Shown: positions 63,249-64,000 of the stretch, piece by piece
How the letters are laid out: each line of letters begins with the position of its first letter
How positions within the stretch are numbered: position 1 is the first letter of the stretch
Source: Aequorivita sp. CIP111184
GTDB taxonomy: Bacteria; Bacteroidota; Bacteroidia; Flavobacteriales; Flavobacteriaceae
Direction of reading: 5' to 3'
Assembly (NCBI RefSeq): GCF_900489465.1
Contig: NZ_UEFQ01000029.1
Span: 33,530-97,529 of the forward strand
DNA length: 64,000 bases
The notes under the pieces: model-generated
What the model saw: the letters and a program-made list of their open reading frames with translations, nothing else
The model's database searches: none
What the model was told of the DNA's origin: nothing
Made by a program: the position numbers and the translations under genes

Positions 63249-63812
63249 AGTATTTTATTTAAATTATTTAATGCTGTTTTAGCATTTGTTATACAAGCTA
63301 TTAAATTATTGGCTGTTTAGCATGCTTCCTAACACTATTTAACAAACACTTCCCTTTGATAAGTTAAAAAAGGATGATTAATCACAGCGCGCGGCAATTT
63401 CATACTTCGACAAGCTCAGTACAAGCGGCGCGTCTAATTATAGAACATACCAACGGAAACTTGAAATCAGACGTAAACCAAAAACTTTAATAACCCCCAA
63501 CGGATTTTTAATTAAGCGTACGGAACATTCTGGGATATTTTACATAATATAGAATTATAGCAACATAGCACACTTTTTAATGTGAAAAACGAAATATCCT
63601 TTTTGTTCTATAATGTTTGCGTTATGTAACTTTGCTTTGGAAAAAAGTAAAGTTTATTTGCCGAATGTTTCTTTAAAAAAGTTTTCTTTCCAAATGTTTC
63701 TTTTAGGATGTAATGCAACACTCTTTTTTGTGAGGCAGGGGCGTGGAGGAAAAGTGTGTGGAATGGGATAGTTAGACTAATGTCTTTTAATGAACTATAT
63801 ATTGATTATTTA
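63249..63812. other. Gene-poor tail of the window
   Basis: Over 560 bases without a supported gene. It contains a dispersed repeat copy (63405-63426) enclosed by GC-rich arms (GCGCGCGGC and GCGGCGCG), and otherwise AT-rich sequence in which I recognise nothing. Confidence 0.45.
63405..63426. repeat. Dispersed palindromic repeat, copy R4
   Basis: CTTCGACAAGCTCAGTACAA followed by GC. It shares CTTCGAC and GCTCAG with the reverse complement of the copy in hisA. This exact wording is, to my knowledge, widespread in flavobacterial spacers. Confidence 0.6.
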
Positions 63813-63998
63813 TTAAGCAAAGCTACAATCCCCATCTCCAAAATTCATTTTAATATTATTAAAATTTTCTTTTCCGAATTTTTTTGATATAATGGATTCT
63901 TTTAGCTTTTTTCTACGATAAAGAAATATATATGATTTTTTTAAATGTTTTAAAAGACCTTCATCATAGCACATAAGAACTCTAATATTCTGTTCTAT
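63813..63998 (-). CDS. 3' end of a gene cut by the right window edge
   Basis: A minus-strand frame is open from base 63998 to a TAA at 63815-63813, 61 residues, ending NFGDGDCSFA. It is Lys-rich and contains VLMCYDEGLLKHLKKSYIF. The other two minus frames have stops within the first 20 bases read from the edge. With no start codon or family match, the product is unknown, and chance openness in AT-rich sequence cannot be ruled out. Confidence 0.4.
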   Translation of the reverse strand: MEQNIRVLMCYDEGLLKHLKKSYIFLYRRKKLKESIISKKFGKENFNNIKMNFGDGDCSFA

Positions 63999-64000
63999 AC

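Noticed and set aside
63120..63320. Plus-strand 66-residue frame rich in Phe and Cys
   Set aside because: It is antisense to the 46-residue hydrophilic protein and its residues reflect the complement of a Lys/Glu-rich frame.

Overview
The window looks like a chromosomal segment of a member of the Flavobacteriaceae (Bacteroidota). The sequence is AT-rich. The usual -10 hexamer is replaced by the Bacteroidetes -7 box TAnnTTTG in front of many genes, and Shine-Dalgarno sequences are weak or absent. Lineage-typical genes are present: type IX secretion components PorQ and PorX, a type IX cargo protein with a C-terminal sorting domain, the LpxC-FabZ fusion, and bifunctional HisB and HisIE. Gene content recalls Aequorivita and its relatives, but the genus cannot be fixed from sequence reading alone. 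I see no rRNA, tRNA, CRISPR array, transposase or prophage gene.

Layout. 0-7.3 kb: lon, porQ-cmk, mscL and a hybrid sensor kinase. 7.4-12.8 kb: a small lipoprotein and an XRE regulator divergent from an M14 carboxypeptidase, with five similar palindromes between them, then Lrp, DinB, YihY and a PfpI-like protein. 12.8-16.8 kb: aroB, proline dehydrogenase, a small membrane-anchored protein and alanine dehydrogenase. 16.8-18.5 kb: two paralogous cassettes, each a 46-residue lipoprotein overlapping a membrane-protein gene by exactly 59 bases and each with its own conserved promoter and leader. 18.6-22 kb: tsaE, porX and an HD phosphohydrolase. 22-27.5 kb: a lipid A cluster (lpxD, lpxC-fabZ, lpxA, efp, a second lpxD-like gene, an NTF2-like gene). 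27.6-34.2 kb: sucD, fabG, a VWA membrane protein, an SPFH protein and a sodium/solute symporter.

34.3-41.6 kb is a complete histidine operon, hisG-D-C-B-H-A-F-IE. It is preceded by a leader peptide with four consecutive His codons and an intrinsic terminator, a classical attenuator layout. hisA carries an in-frame copy of a dispersed palindromic repeat found elsewhere in the window. 41.7-44 kb: corA and msrB-msrA. 44.2-48 kb: a five-PAS sensor kinase overlapping a single-domain response regulator. 48.5-55 kb looks more accessory and stress-related: a TetR operon with two matching operators (AhpD-like, EthD, FrnE-like, HAD hydrolase), TspO, an unusual DUF4242/cyclase-like/AraC protein, truncated haemoglobin and a cold-shock protein. 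55-64 kb: a ThiE-like protein, a truncated DEAD-box protein, a type IX cargo protein, the tesA-ybbA-ybbP-like cluster, two tiny hydrophilic proteins and a repeat-rich tail ending in a gene cut by the window edge.

Several spacers hold degenerate short-period repeats, and a family of CTCGACTGCGCTC-type palindromes recurs. Start codons were moved from the longest open frame where a signal peptide, domain boundary, overlap or terminator argued for it; TTG or GTG starts are flagged.
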